Numbered from the stretch's first letter, positions 1 through 10,522 are shown. The stretch is DNA of 64,000 nucleotides from Phymorhynchus buccinoides (GCA_017654935.2 CM065694.1:2655170-2719169); one strand, 5' to 3'. Made by a program: numbers and translations. The notes: generated by a model not told the origin, from the letters alone.

Positions 1-879
1 CATCAACTTGATGAATGATAGTGTAAACGACGAATGTATTTGTGCATGTATTGAGGGCAGGTGGTATCCTCTTGTTACAGGTTGGCTACGCATGTCTTCT
101 CTTAAGCCTCTATAGTGCTCTTTTATTTCTGCAGTTTGTATTCTAAATACTTATTTTCTGGTTAGAGATTTGTGGCAGTTAGTGCTGATGAGACATTAAC
201 TTCAGATTGAGTCAGCATGACAAAATGACGTATACGCCTCAGATCACATTATTTTATGTCGATTTTCTAAAAATAGCGCCATAAAATCAAATGGCAGGGC
301 ATCATTCGAACCTTATGATACAACATGCAACCGAGTATAACTTAAGTTATAATCAGTATATTTTGAAGACTTCTTGCTTTGAACGAAATGAGCCGCATAT
401 GTTATCGACAATGTAAATAATCTGAATATATGCGGGCGTTTCGTCATGAGGAGAGGGAGTGAATAACAAAAAAAAAAACATTTCTACGCTCTCAGGCTAG
501 CCACTTTGTATGATCTTGATTTAGTATCACAAAGCCACCTGCAATTTTTGATAGTACCTTGGTTTATGTATAAATAAAAAAAGGATTGTAAAAATCATAA
601 TATAACTATAAACATAAACATTTTATTTAATGTTGAAATAAAGTGGAGCTATGTGGTCTCCGCCGATATTGAATGAAAGGGCAAATTTGAAGATGATTGA
701 GTAGTTCAATTTACAGGTTAAGTAAAAAACGAATATGGAGTACACATAGCAAATGAGGGAAACGTTCTTTACCAGGAATCAACTACACTAATAAGGGAGT
801 CTCAGTATTAAAGTAACAACGTGTTGTTTCCCTTTTATTGGTTTAACCCGAGCATGCCAAACCGCGAAAATGCGATCGG
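1..879. other. AT-rich sequence, no gene seen
   Basis: No open frame with protein character, RNA gene or clear repeat was seen here. Short poly-A stretches occur near 470 and 575. Confidence 0.6.
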
Positions 880-1250
880 CAGGGAAGGGTGAAAACTCCT
901 CCGACATGACTACAAGAATTGGTGAACTAGTGTCGGAATGACGTCTCCGAGCATGACCAAAGAAGTGAATCAGTGTCGGAATGACGTCCTCCGACATGAC
1001 TAGCCAAGAATTGGAAGAGTGCGGAAGTGACGTCTTACCGACATGACTCAAAGACGATTGGAATCAAGTGTCAGGAATGACGTCTCCGACATGCTCCAAG
1101 GAATTGGAAGACAGTGTCGGAATGACGTCTCCAGACTGACTCAAAGAATTGGAACATAGATGTCGGAATGACGTCTCCGACATGACTAGCAAAGAATTGG
1201 ATAGGGGCAGTGTCGGAAATGAGCGTCTCCTAAAACAAAAAAAACCGACA
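880..1250. repeat. Degenerate tandem array with TGACGTC motif
   Basis: About seven irregular units of roughly 50-60 bp each contain the core GTGTCGGAATGACGTCTCC, then a CGACATGACT block and an AAGAATTGGAA block. Units differ by many one-base insertions and deletions, which may be sequence error as well as divergence. TGACGTC recurs in most units. Confidence 0.8.
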
Positions 1251-1714
1251 TGACTCCCATTGAGTTGAAATGTAGCTTAGGTTGGTTCTTAGCCAACTTT
1301 CACTCATCCTCACGAGTTTCTTTGATGGATGTGGAAAAGGGGCAGGGGAATTGAATTGTGGAGTAAAGGGGTCATGATTTAGAGTGACGAAGGGATATCA
1401 CATTTTTAAAAAAAAAATGGATGGTCGTGTGCGACGATAGGGCATATTTCTGCCTATTTATGCGATTCAGAGTCGAAGGGAGATATTCTCGTGATGGTTA
1501 GCCCATGACCAAATAATGTTTTTGATCACTAAATAGAGGAAATATTGGGTAGTGATTTTACAATAATAATGTATAAGTTAATACTTTTGGAGGAAACGCT
1601 GGAGAGAGGAAGAGGGGCGCGCAGGAACGAAACAGGTGAATACAAAATCCACTCATGTACAATAGACGAATTTGGGTTAAAATAAAAACAAAATAAGGGT
1701 AGTGAGCATTTTGT
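1251..1714. other. Intergenic, no gene seen
   Basis: Nothing recognisable was found. A 63-residue open frame on the minus strand at 1529-1720 has no protein-like features. Confidence 0.5.
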
Positions 1715-2140
1715 GAACAATTGTAAAAGGAATTATTACTCCTCCATTTGCTTCGACTTACTCAGTGCAAAACCATTAGCAACATGGCGGTGGCGAAGCT
1801 TGGAAACCCCAGTGAAATGCGAGTCACGCGACTTGCAAACATTTTTTTTTTTAAATAAGGGGAGGCCAGTATCGCGCAAACCGATAGAAGCTTTGCTAAA
1901 ATGTGTACGTAAAAATATAAATTACATCAATTTAGATATGACGGGCCGTGTGTTCTAATGTGGTGTAATGTCTGTTCAAACGCACGGGAGGCAGCAGGAG
2001 TTAGTCTGGGGATCTACCTGATGGTAGCAAGTAGGCTTCGCCCGTTTGACCAGAGTTGAATAGGGCAAGATCACTCCGGTTCTACAGATCCCACACACGC
2101 AATGAAATGCTCCGCTTAATTATTTGCCTAACAAGTCGCT
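1715..2140 (+). repeat. Dispersed ~400-bp repeat, copy 1 (degraded)
   Basis: It shares ordered blocks with 59355-59745 (same orientation) and 54705-55110 (inverted): a CGAAGCTTGGAAACC-like block, GCGACTTGCAAACATTTT, a block ending ATCTACCTGATGGTAG, and a tail CTTAATTATTT. No coding capacity is seen. It is probably a nonautonomous element; its class is unknown. Confidence 0.65.
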
Positions 2141-2399
2141 ATTGTACATGCAATGAAAATCTTCATCATTTAGAAGTAAACAAATTTCCATGACTGGCCC
2201 CCGTTAATTAATGTCATATAATAATCAAATTGTTTATAGCTCTGAAATAATTATTAGATCTTTGTGGATGTACAAAATTACAAATTGTTTTGCTTGTAGC
2301 GTTGGCTTGTTGCTGATTTCTTTTCTGCTTTTACTGTGTTATTTGGCTGGTTTACTGTGGTGATTATAAGGCATATGTTGTGTCAACGGCAAAATGTTA
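2141..2399. other. Intergenic, no gene seen
   Basis: AT-rich spacer between two repeats; nothing recognised. Confidence 0.5.
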
Positions 2400-3110
2400 A
2401 TAAAAGTCCCCGATCCTCTGCCCCTTCGCATTCATTTCTAGGCTGTTCCGTCATAGATGTTCAGAAAAGGCCCACTCCTCTGCGCGCTTCCATTCATTTC
2501 AGCTGTTCCATCAAATTTAATAGTAAAAAAGCCCCCTCCTCTGCCCCCGTTGCCATCTCATTTCAGGCTGTTCTCGTCGAATGTTCATAGAAAAGCCCCC
2601 TCTCTGCCCCGCGCTTCCATTCATTTCGAGGCTGTTGCCGTCGAATGTTCAGGTAAAGCCCCCTCCTCTGCCGCCCTTCCTTCATTTTCAGGCTGTTCCT
2701 AATAAATGTTAATGAAAGCGCCCCCCTTCCTCTGCCCCTGTCCATTCATTTCAGGCTTGTTGCGTGCGTCGATGTTCAGAAAAGCCCCTACTGGGCACTC
2801 TGCCTCAACATCTCCCTGGCCCCTGCATTTCCATTCATTTGCCGTCTGTTCCATCAATGTTAAGAAAGCCCACCTCCTCTGCCCCTTCCATTCATTTCTA
2901 GGCTGTTCCATGCTAAATGTTAAAAAAGCCACCCTCCTCTGGCCTCCGCTGTCCTATTCATTTAGGCTGTTCGTTCATCTAATATGTTAGAAAAGCCCTC
3001 GGATCGCTGGGCTGCCGCGCTTCCATTCTTTCAGAGCTGTTCCAAAATCAAATGTTAAGAAATAGGGCTCCTCCTCTGCCCCTTCCATTCATTTCAGGGC
3101 TGTTCCGTCG
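2400..3110. repeat. Tandem array, ~58-60 bp unit
   Basis: About 11-12 units share CCTCCTCTGCCCCTTCCAT, TCATTTCAGGCTGTTCC and a TGTTAAGAAAAGCCC-like block. Indels between units are frequent. Open frames across the array on both strands come from the repeat and are not genes. Confidence 0.85.
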
Positions 3111-3420
3111 ACTCCGCTATCGGGCAGTCTCAGTATTACTAGGCGTTCTGGAATTTTACGTGCACATGATCATAGCATACCATCTACTTTTTTGTGTTTG
3201 TATTTGACACACTAAAGCTGACTCCTATGAACGCTATCCACTAGAGCGCCTATCTTGCTCAAACCCTATTCTAGTATAACGCGCTAAGTGAACGGCGCTA
3301 TAGGGAATAGCACAGGTGGTTTCTAGGTTAGGGTTTGGGGATCAGGTTTAGGCGGCAGGTGCAGGTCTAGTGTCCAAAAAAACAAAGGCAGTAATCTGAT
3401 ATGTGACAGGTCGGTCAGAC
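3111..3420. other. Intergenic, no gene seen
   Basis: Single-copy-looking sequence between the array and its inverted copy; nothing recognised. Confidence 0.5.
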
Positions 3421-3490
3421 GGAAACAGCCTGAAATGAATGGAAGTGGGGGTGGTGCAGAGGTTGGGGCTTTCTTAATTCATATGGGGTG
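3421..3490. repeat. Inverted copy of the 2400-3110 unit at a gap edge
   Basis: CAGCCTGAAATGAATGGAAG followed by CAGAGG and GGGGCTTTCTTAA is the reverse complement of the 2400-3110 repeat unit. The array therefore appears in opposite orientation just before the unsequenced gap. Confidence 0.8.
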
Positions 3491-3500
3491 GGGGGGATGG

Positions 3501-4000
3501 NNNNNNNNNNNNNNNNNNNNNNNNNNNNNNNNNNNNNNNNNNNNNNNNNNNNNNNNNNNNNNNNNNNNNNNNNNNNNNNNNNNNNNNNNNNNNNNNNNNN
3601 NNNNNNNNNNNNNNNNNNNNNNNNNNNNNNNNNNNNNNNNNNNNNNNNNNNNNNNNNNNNNNNNNNNNNNNNNNNNNNNNNNNNNNNNNNNNNNNNNNNN
3701 NNNNNNNNNNNNNNNNNNNNNNNNNNNNNNNNNNNNNNNNNNNNNNNNNNNNNNNNNNNNNNNNNNNNNNNNNNNNNNNNNNNNNNNNNNNNNNNNNNNN
3801 NNNNNNNNNNNNNNNNNNNNNNNNNNNNNNNNNNNNNNNNNNNNNNNNNNNNNNNNNNNNNNNNNNNNNNNNNNNNNNNNNNNNNNNNNNNNNNNNNNNN
3901 NNNNNNNNNNNNNNNNNNNNNNNNNNNNNNNNNNNNNNNNNNNNNNNNNNNNNNNNNNNNNNNNNNNNNNNNNNNNNNNNNNNNNNNNNNNNNNNNNNNN
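3501..4000. other. Assembly gap (500 N)
   Basis: A run of exactly 500 N. The round number suggests a gap of unknown size. It is bordered by repeat sequence on the left. Confidence 1.
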
Positions 4001-4211
4001 ATAACCCACTGACCTAGACATTCAATACAAAAGGGGAAACAGGATAGAAGTAGCTTATATATTTCAGATGCGAACATCACCACTCATTCCAACGAATGCA
4101 ACAAGACCACAAGTAAGCTTAACCCAAAATTACCAACAATCTCCGTGGCTCATTTTATCCCAGCCCATTCTCGGAAAACGTCTTAATCAAAACTGTTTAC
4201 AGGTTTAGCCT
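4001..4211. other. Upstream region of the lectin gene
   Basis: Sequence between the gap and the first lectin exon. It should hold the 5' UTR or promoter of that gene, but no clear TATA box or other element was recognised. Confidence 0.4.
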
Positions 4212-4602
4212 ATGCGTAAACTGGTTGAGTTTGCCCCTTTTAATCTGATGAGAATGCTGTTTCCGCTGGCATTGTTTTGTCTGGCATCAACCGCACTGTG
4301 CAGTCCAGGGACAGAGGTTCGTCCTGAGAAGGAGCGGGTGAGGAAAGAGGATGACGTCAGTCTGGTTGATCTGCAGCGACTGGTGCAACAACAGGCCTCC
4401 GCCATCAACACGCTTCAGGCAAGACTGACCGCTAATGAGAATCAGCTCAACTCCATGGGAAGCCAGGTACAAGGCATCAACACATTGCAGGCAAGACTGA
4501 CCGCTAGTGAGAATCAAGGGAATGCTCGACAGAGGTCAATTGATTCCTTGGGAAGCCAAGTACAGACGATGCAACACGAAGTTGAAACGTTGACAAAAGC
4601 AG
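4212..4602 (+). CDS. Secreted C-type lectin, exon 1 (signal peptide and coiled coil)
   Basis: First coding exon of a secreted lectin. Translation from 4212 gives a hydrophobic leader; the in-frame Met at 4248 (or 4254) gives a more typical signal peptide, MRMLFPLALFCLASTALCS, and is the likelier start. The mature part is heptad-rich and probably forms an oligomerising coiled coil. It contains a tandem duplication of about 24 residues beginning INTLQARLTA. The exon ends in phase 1 at GCAG with donor GTTAGA at 4603. That phase matches the acceptor at 19491, where the lectin domain starts, so I join them into one gene of four exons and about 274 codons (4212-4602, 19492-19586, 20942-21032, 23962-24209). 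The join across the intron is inference from phase, order and domain logic; unread exons could exist. C1q-type proteins can also start with such an exon, but a lectin exon follows here. Confidence 0.75.
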
Positions 4603-4641
4603 GTTAGAATTGTGTCCGTGAAGGTCTATGAGCGCATAATA

Positions 4642-4681
4642 GGGTAAGACGGGGTAAAAAGCCCATAGGCGGAAAGGAAGC
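4642..4681 (+). mobile_element. Left piece of a fold-back MITE split by the Polinton
   Basis: After the TA at 4640-4641, GGGTAAGACGGGGTAAAAAG and following bases match the left end of the MITE copies at 43077, 43670 and 57872. The match stops at GAAGC (4677-4681), where the Polinton starts. The right piece is at 19143-19293. Confidence 0.85.
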
Positions 4682-5385
4682 AGAGAACAGGAGAACCCCG
4701 CTTCTGGCTCAGTATCGGTTTCGGTTTCGGTTTCACTCCCCATTTATTAAAAAAACGGCTAAAAACACGCCTTTTTGGGGGAACCCCAATTCTGGCTCAG
4801 TATCGGTTTCGGTAACGGTTTCGGTTTCGGTTTTACTCCCCTATTTATTAAAAAAACGGCTAAAAAACACTACTTTTTGGGAGAACCCCGGTTCTGGCTC
4901 AGTATCGGTTTCGGTTTCGGTTTCACTCCTCCATTTATTAAAAAAACGGCCAAAAAACACTACTTTTTTCTTATGTTTTTTAATCCCCCAAAAAGGCGTG
5001 ATTTAATCGGTTTTTAATGAAAATAAAAAGAAAAAAAACCCAACAAAAAACCCCCCATAAAAAAACTTTTTTTTTCCATTTTTTTCATTATGTTAACCAA
5101 AGAATGACCTACAATGCATTGACTTCTTATGAGATAGCTACCTAGATGCATACAGTTTGTATTAGGTAGCGACCTGAATGCATACAACTTTATGAGATAC
5201 CAACGTACATAATATGCGTAATTTGTTATGCATAATTAACGGACAGGAGCGTTGAACATGGTAAGGGCAGAACAATAATTACTCCTATAGGGTTTCAGTC
5301 AGTCAGCAGAGTCAGCTGCGGTAGTACCCCAATTAGAGGAATTATGCCGTTAGTTTTTTTGTGGATTTTTGTCCGTCTGTCTGAC
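4682..5385 (+). repeat. Polinton left terminal inverted repeat
   Basis: About 704 bp pairing with 18410-19142 in inverted orientation, down to an inner edge GTCCGTCTGTCTGAC. The outer 300 bp hold three tandem copies of a unit of about 95-110 bp. Each copy reads from AACCCC and CTGGCTCAGTATCGG through GGTTTC repeats to TTTATTAAAAAAACGGC. Protein-primed polymerases initiate at such ends, so the repeats may bind replication factors (inference). Confidence 0.93.
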
Positions 5386-5536
5386 AAATTTAAAACACTA
5401 CTTTAAGGGGTGAAAAAAGTAAAATCCGTCTCCCCTTTATTCTGTCAAATCGGAAGAAAAAACACTACTTTTAGGGGTAAAAAAATAATTATTTTTAATT
5501 AAACAAAATAATTTGAGTTAGAAAAAGGAACTCAAC

Positions 5537-8500
5537 ATGACAATGGCACTTGATGAAATAATTGAGCACTTAGACAAAGTTTTTAAAGAAACGGATTTAG
5601 AAGTTATTGATCCCAAAAATGTACTAGAAAGTGTAAAACATGCTATTTCGCAAATACCTGAAAAACTAGCTATAGAACCACCAGTTAAAGTAATGTTAGC
5701 AGTGTACGTAGATTATGAAACAGTCCAAGGTGAGCAGCTTCAAGTATGGGTCTCTACTAAACAGCAAGTAGTTCTTTCATATAATGATCTTACGGAAACC
5801 TGGGCAGACAATTTAATCACCCAGTTCATTAACGCATCAGAAGAGGCAAAACTGAGAGGATCTGGTTGGTCAGAAGGAGGAGTATTAGAAATTAAATTAA
5901 AGGAAAGTAAATATGCGCCAATCGTAGGAAACGCGTTTATTCCTTCACCTAAAGAACTTGTTTTAAAACGTGCAGTATTAAACATTAAAAATTCAGACAA
6001 TAAATGTTTTATGTGGTGCGTTTTAGCTAAACTACATTATGTTAAAAAGAACGCAGAAAGAGTAACAAATTATCAAGAATACATAAATGAATTAAACTTT
6101 AATGGTATTGACTTCCCTGTTAGTGTTGATAAAATTGATCAGTTTGAAGAACAAAACAAACCTATATCAGTTAACGTCTACACATGGTCATCAGAAGAAA
6201 ACCTTAAACCAATCCGCGTATCAAAGAACGCTCCCTCATTTAGTAATGATCCTGATAAAAATCATGTTGATCTACTCTTACTAACAGATAAAACAAAAAC
6301 ACACTACACATTAATTCGTACAATGAGCAGACTTATTCAGTTTACTTCAAAAGATGGGCATAAACAAGAATTCTGTCGAAGATGTTTACAGAGAATGCCA
6401 AGTATTTATGCAGCAGTTGAACATAGAAAACATTGTAATTCATCCGTTGACTGCTATACTGAACTTATTACTCCAAAAGAAGGAAGTAAGGTGTTCTTTA
6501 AAAACTGGAAGAAACTGCAATTAAGTCCTTATGTTGTTTACGCAGACTTCGAATCTATCATCGTTCCGTATCAAGGACCAGCCCCTAAAAATCTTCCTAA
6601 AACAGTTTTATTAAATAATCATCAAATCTGTTCATACGCATTTATTGTTGTTAGATCAGACGGGAAACATTTTGAACCTGAACTTTATAGAGGACCCGAT
6701 GCTGCAAAAATCTTTTTAATAAGAATGATGAAACTACGAAATGAACTATCTAACCAACTAAATTTATTAGATTTAATCATGTCGCCTGAAGATTTAATTC
6801 AATTTGAATCAGCTACTGAATGTTGGATTTGCAAAAAAGGGTTTATGCAAGAAGAAGACCCGAATTATCCAGACAACCATAAAGTACGAGACCATGATCA
6901 CATTAGTGGAAAATTCAGAGGAGCAGCACACAACTCCTGTAATTTGCAGTTAAAGTTTGAACCAAAGACTTGGAAACTGCCTATATTCTTTCACAATCTA
7001 CGTGGCTACGATTCCCATTTAATTCTACAAGCAGTTACTGATTCATTTAGAACCGTCAGTTGTATAGCTCAGTCTTCAGAAAAGTACATGACATTTACAT
7101 TAGGTCAATTGTCTTTTTACGATTCATTACAACATATGATGGGATCACTAGAGTCTTTAGGTCAGTCACTATCCAAATGTTCTATAACAGAAAAATACTT
7201 TGATCCAGCACTTGTACGAAAAGGAGTATATCCTTACGAGTACATGAGTAGTTGGGAGCGGTTCGATGAAGTTGAATTACCACCTAAAGGCGCATTCTAC
7301 TCTAGTTTAAAAGGAAAAGATATAAGTGACTCTGACTACGACCATGCGCATTCAACGTGGATTAAATTAAACTGTCAGACCATGGGAGACTATCATGACG
7401 CCTATTTAATGGCTGACGTTTGTTTGCTTGCGGACGTATTTGAAAATTACAGAAAAACGTGTATGAAACATTACAGTCTAGACCCTGCTAATTATATCAC
7501 TGCTCCTGGTATGAGTTGGGATGCATTCTTAAGATTTACCAAAATACAGATTGACTTGCTTTCTGATCTGCCAACTCTCCAGATGATTGAAGACGGACTA
7601 CGTGGAGGAATTAGCATGGCTTCACACGGTTACTGTAAGGCCAACAACAAGTACTTAGACGACTACGACTCAACAAAGCCATCAAATTATATTATGTACT
7701 TGGACGCTAACAATCTCTATGGTTGGGCGATGTGTCAATCACTTCCATTACGTAACTTTAAAATGTTTACAGCTCCTTTTGATTTTGATATCAAGAACTT
7801 TGTAGAATGGCTTTTAAAATTACCAGATTCTTACGAAACAGGATTTATTTTAGAAGTCGACTTAGATTATCCGGATGAACTCCATGACCTGCACAATGAC
7901 TACCCGTTAGCAGCTGAAAGACTTCAAGTGGGATCTGAGTTACCTAAACTTGTGCCTAATCTACAGAACAAAAAAAAAACCGTCTGCCATTATCGACTCC
8001 TACAATTCTATTTACGTCACGGATTAAAACTGACAGCAGTTCATAGAATCATTTTGTTTAAACAAGAGAAATTCATGGAACCGTATATTAAAAAAACCAC
8101 TAATCTTAGAACACTAGCTACCGAACCTTCAGAAAAAGACTTCTTCAAGTTAATGAACAACAGTTGTTTTGGAAAGACAATGGAAAACCCGCACAAACGC
8201 AAAGACGTCAGATTAGTTACCCAAGAAAACAAAGCAATCAAACTAACTTCAAAACCTAATTATCAAGACTTCAAAAAGTTCCATGACAACCTTTACGGGA
8301 TAATGATGAAAAAACTTAATGTAAAACTAGATAAACCAGTCTTTATTGGGTTTGCTGTCCTTGAATTGTCTAAACTATTGATGCTGGAATTTCTATACGA
8401 CTACTTTAAACCACTCTACCCAGAATCTAAAGTATTGTACACAGACACGGATTCATTTATTCTAGACATTCCGACTGAAGACTTTTATAAAGATTTAGAA

Positions 8501-8938
8501 ACAGAAGTAGCGAAAGGTGTTGAATCGTGGTATGATACGTCTGACTACCCAAGTAAATCTCCATTGCATTCAACCGTAAATAAAAAGGTAATCGGTAAGA
8601 TGAAGGATGAACTGAATGGAACTATAATCAAAGAGTACGTTGGTCTGAGAGCAAAGATGTATTCAATTGCCAGTCAAACTAGTGTTATTAAAAAAGCAAA
8701 AGGAATCAGTAGACCTGTTGTTCAAATGGCCATGTCACACGACAACTATAAAGAAGCGTTGTTCGACAGCAAGACGTTTTATCATGACAACATAAAAATA
8801 CAATCTAAGTTACACGAGATAAACACAACAGTTGTAAATAAAAAGTCACTCGACTCAAACAATACAAAGCGTGTATATAAATCACCAGAGTTTTCGTATT
8901 CAATTGGGCACTGGAGGACTAATTGTCATAGTCAGTAG
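5537..8938 (+). CDS. Protein-primed family B DNA polymerase (Polinton PolB)
   Basis: Replicative polymerase of the element, 1133 residues and open throughout. Order of motifs: zinc-like cluster FCRRCLQ...HRKHC (about 278-298); exonuclease I as YADFESI (about 336); a CWICKKGF to DHDHISGKFRGAAH region (about 429-465) resembling a zinc-bound endonuclease VII-like fold; exonuclease II FHNLRGYDSH (about 485); exonuclease III YHDAYLMADVCLLADVF (about 618); polymerase motif A YLDANNLYGWAM (about 720); motif B LMNNSCFGKTM (about 871); motif C YTDTDS (about 967). All catalytic acidic residues are visible. The start at 5537 is the first ATG after the inverted repeat; a second ATG lies two codons on. 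The last 10-15 residues may be changed. Base composition is AT-rich like the rest of the element and unlike the GC-rich host exons. Confidence 0.97.
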   Translation: MTMALDEIIEHLDKVFKETDLEVIDPKNVLESVKHAISQIPEKLAIEPPVKVMLAVYVDYETVQGEQLQVWVSTKQQVVLSYNDLTETWADNLITQFINASEEAKLRGSGWSEGGVLEIKLKESKYAPIVGNAFIPSPKELVLKRAVLNIKNSDNKCFMWCVLAKLHYVKKNAERVTNYQEYINELNFNGIDFPVSVDKIDQFEEQNKPISVNVYTWSSEENLKPIRVSKNAPSFSNDPDKNHVDLLLLTDKTKTHYTLIRTMSRLIQFTSKDGHKQEFCRRCLQRMPSIYAAVEHRKHCNSSVDCYTELITPKEGSKVFFKNWKKLQLSPYVVYADFESIIVPYQGPAPKNLPKTVLLNNHQICSYAFIVVRSDGKHFEPELYRGPDAAKIFLIRMMKLRNELSNQLNLLDLIMSPEDLIQFESATECWICKKGFMQEEDPNYPDNHKVRDHDHISGKFRGAAHNSCNLQLKFEPKTWKLPIFFHNLRGYDSHLILQAVTDSFRTVSCIAQSSEKYMTFTLGQLSFYDSLQHMMGSLESLGQSLSKCSITEKYFDPALVRKGVYPYEYMSSWERFDEVELPPKGAFYSSLKGKDISDSDYDHAHSTWIKLNCQTMGDYHDAYLMADVCLLADVFENYRKTCMKHYSLDPANYITAPGMSWDAFLRFTKIQIDLLSDLPTLQMIEDGLRGGISMASHGYCKANNKYLDDYDSTKPSNYIMYLDANNLYGWAMCQSLPLRNFKMFTAPFDFDIKNFVEWLLKLPDSYETGFILEVDLDYPDELHDLHNDYPLAAERLQVGSELPKLVPNLQNKKKTVCHYRLLQFYLRHGLKLTAVHRIILFKQEKFMEPYIKKTTNLRTLATEPSEKDFFKLMNNSCFGKTMENPHKRKDVRLVTQENKAIKLTSKPNYQDFKKFHDNLYGIMMKKLNVKLDKPVFIGFAVLELSKLLMLEFLYDYFKPLYPESKVLYTDTDSFILDIPTEDFYKDLETEVAKGVESWYDTSDYPSKSPLHSTVNKKVIGKMKDELNGTIIKEYVGLRAKMYSIASQTSVIKKAKGISRPVVQMAMSHDNYKEALFDSKTFYHDNIKIQSKLHEINTTVVNKKSLDSNNTKRVYKSPEFSYSIGHWRTNCHSQ

Positions 8939-8995
8939 ACTTTCGAAACTTGAAATCATAATGAATTGAATAAGCGCCCTTTGGAGTTCTTATTG

Positions 8996-9625
8996 TTATT
9001 TCCCTAGAACAGATTTTAATGTGTCGTTTATTTTTTTTTCACATTCTTTTTTTATTGCTTCTATGTCTTGCGGTTGAGAAAAGTTCGTTCTTGACTTTTT
9101 CTGTAGTTCGAACTTTTGCATTTTGTAGTCATTGTAGTCTGCTTGGAGTCGATTAAATTCTTCATCCGCAATTTGAGAGTCTTGCAAAGCCTTACTGATT
9201 ATTAATCGAAATGAACTAAGTTTTGCCATTATTAATTGAACCATGGCTGTATGCTTTTGAAGTTTTATTTTTATTTTTTTGTTAAAAGCAGACGTACTGA
9301 TTGAAAACAACCCGAGAGTTAATGACACACAACCTAGAGGCAAAGCTACTACTGATCCGACCCCTGTCGCTAACAACCCTACAGAGCTTCATGCTGTTAA
9401 AGTACCTAGAGTTCCAAATCCAGTATTTAAGTATGTTGTTGAATTAAACAAACAAGAGTACCTCCGTTTGGTTCTGTTATAGTTAGTGAGGTCTTTTTCC
9501 AATTCTCTTTGTATTTCTGTAATCGAGGACAATCTGAACTTTTTGATTTCAGGATCATCACCACCCTCAGTCTTTTCTTTGTCAGTATTTTCTTTCGGTA
9601 TTTTTGGATATGTTGTAACGGACAT
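8996..9625 (-). pseudogene. Polinton membrane/helical protein, interrupted by a TGA stop
   Basis: Two open stretches in the same frame (9625-9392 and 9388-8996) are separated only by TGA at 9389-9391, so I read them as one gene with a nonsense mutation. The first half has a charged N-terminus and a helical segment SSITEIQRELEKDL. The part after the stop has a glycine-rich hydrophobic stretch (LLATGVGSVVALPLG) and then a long charged, probably coiled-coil tail ending in lysine-rich sequence. This arrangement (helix, membrane hairpin, helix) recurs in genes of unknown role in invertebrate Polintons. It lies tail-to-tail with PolB, 57 bp apart. Function is unknown; a virion membrane or entry-related structural role is possible but unproven. 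Confidence 0.75.
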
Positions 9626-9653
9626 CTTTTTATATTTAAAAAAAATTTAACAT

Positions 9654-10508
9654 TTAATTTGCACTTGTTATCATTTTAAGAAGATCATCAGACAAAATGC
9701 TTTCAGTGTAATAAAACCCAATGAGATCTAAATTAGTAACATTAATGAACGTTAATTCTTTGAGATTGTTTGGATCAACGCTTAATATAACTTTATCGCT
9801 GGTCGACACTGCCTTAACTTCTTCACCGCGGTTTTGAATAACGATAGTACATCTCACTGATTCAACATTCAAGTTTTGCCAAGAAATAAGAATCCCTTTC
9901 ATTAGGTTGTCACTAACACCAACAGGCAGGGAATCAGGGTTGTCTGCTCTAACAGAAAGTTCAAATATCATAGTAAATTCGTCTGCTAAAACCATTTTAG
10001 GAATGAACTCTAATTGCGTGGCTGCATCCTTTGTCACTGTCTTTTTTCTGTGCAGCATGTACTGTCTCTTTTTATAAGGTTTGATTGCTATTTCTCTTCT
10101 GCTGTTGTTTTGAGGAATCAGACTGACATGTAACGGTCCTGAGTTAAATGATTTGCGAAAGTGTTTGTCATTATCAAAGAATGTAAACGGGCTTAAAAAT
10201 TCAAACTTAATTTCCCAATCAACGAATGGAATTAAATGCCATTTGTTATCCCTTTTCTTAACAACTTTATATTCAAACTGGCCAACATTGTCAGCTACTA
10301 CATTGCGCAGTTGCTCTAGTTTAGGTACTTTTTTTTTATCGCTTACTTCTGCTCGTTTATAATAGCCGTTGTTTGTGTACTCAAATCCATACAGAGCTCC
10401 TATCTCCCCGTTTAAATCAAAGTCGTCTGTGTCTGCTAGGTCCTTCAATTCTAAAGTTGCGCATCTAACAGGGTCAAGCATAGCCGGTTGATCTGGTCCA
10501 CGCGACAT
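9654..10508 (-). CDS. Polinton protein of unknown function, 284 aa
   Basis: Intact frame with no family I can name. The sequence is rich in alternating hydrophobic and charged residues, suggesting mainly beta structure, with a lysine/arginine patch near the middle (PYKKRQYMLHRKK). There is no signal peptide or membrane segment. It is 28 bp upstream of the interrupted gene at 8996-9625 and 14 bp downstream of the gene at 10523-11206, all on the same strand, so the three probably share a transcript. The all-beta character makes it one of two candidates for a minor capsid (penton-like) protein, which most Polintons encode; this is inference only. Confidence 0.8.
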   Translation of the reverse strand: MSRGPDQPAMLDPVRCATLELKDLADTDDFDLNGEIGALYGFEYTNNGYYKRAEVSDKKKVPKLEQLRNVVADNVGQFEYKVVKKRDNKWHLIPFVDWEIKFEFLSPFTFFDNDKHFRKSFNSGPLHVSLIPQNNSRREIAIKPYKKRQYMLHRKKTVTKDAATQLEFIPKMVLADEFTMIFELSVRADNPDSLPVGVSDNLMKGILISWQNLNVESVRCTIVIQNRGEEVKAVSTSDKVILSVDPNNLKELTFINVTNLDLIGFYYTESILSDDLLKMITSAN

Positions 10509-10522
10509 AGTTTTATACTAAA

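Noticed and set aside
3415..4083. Frames crossing the gap
   Set aside because: They are open only because N codons do not stop.
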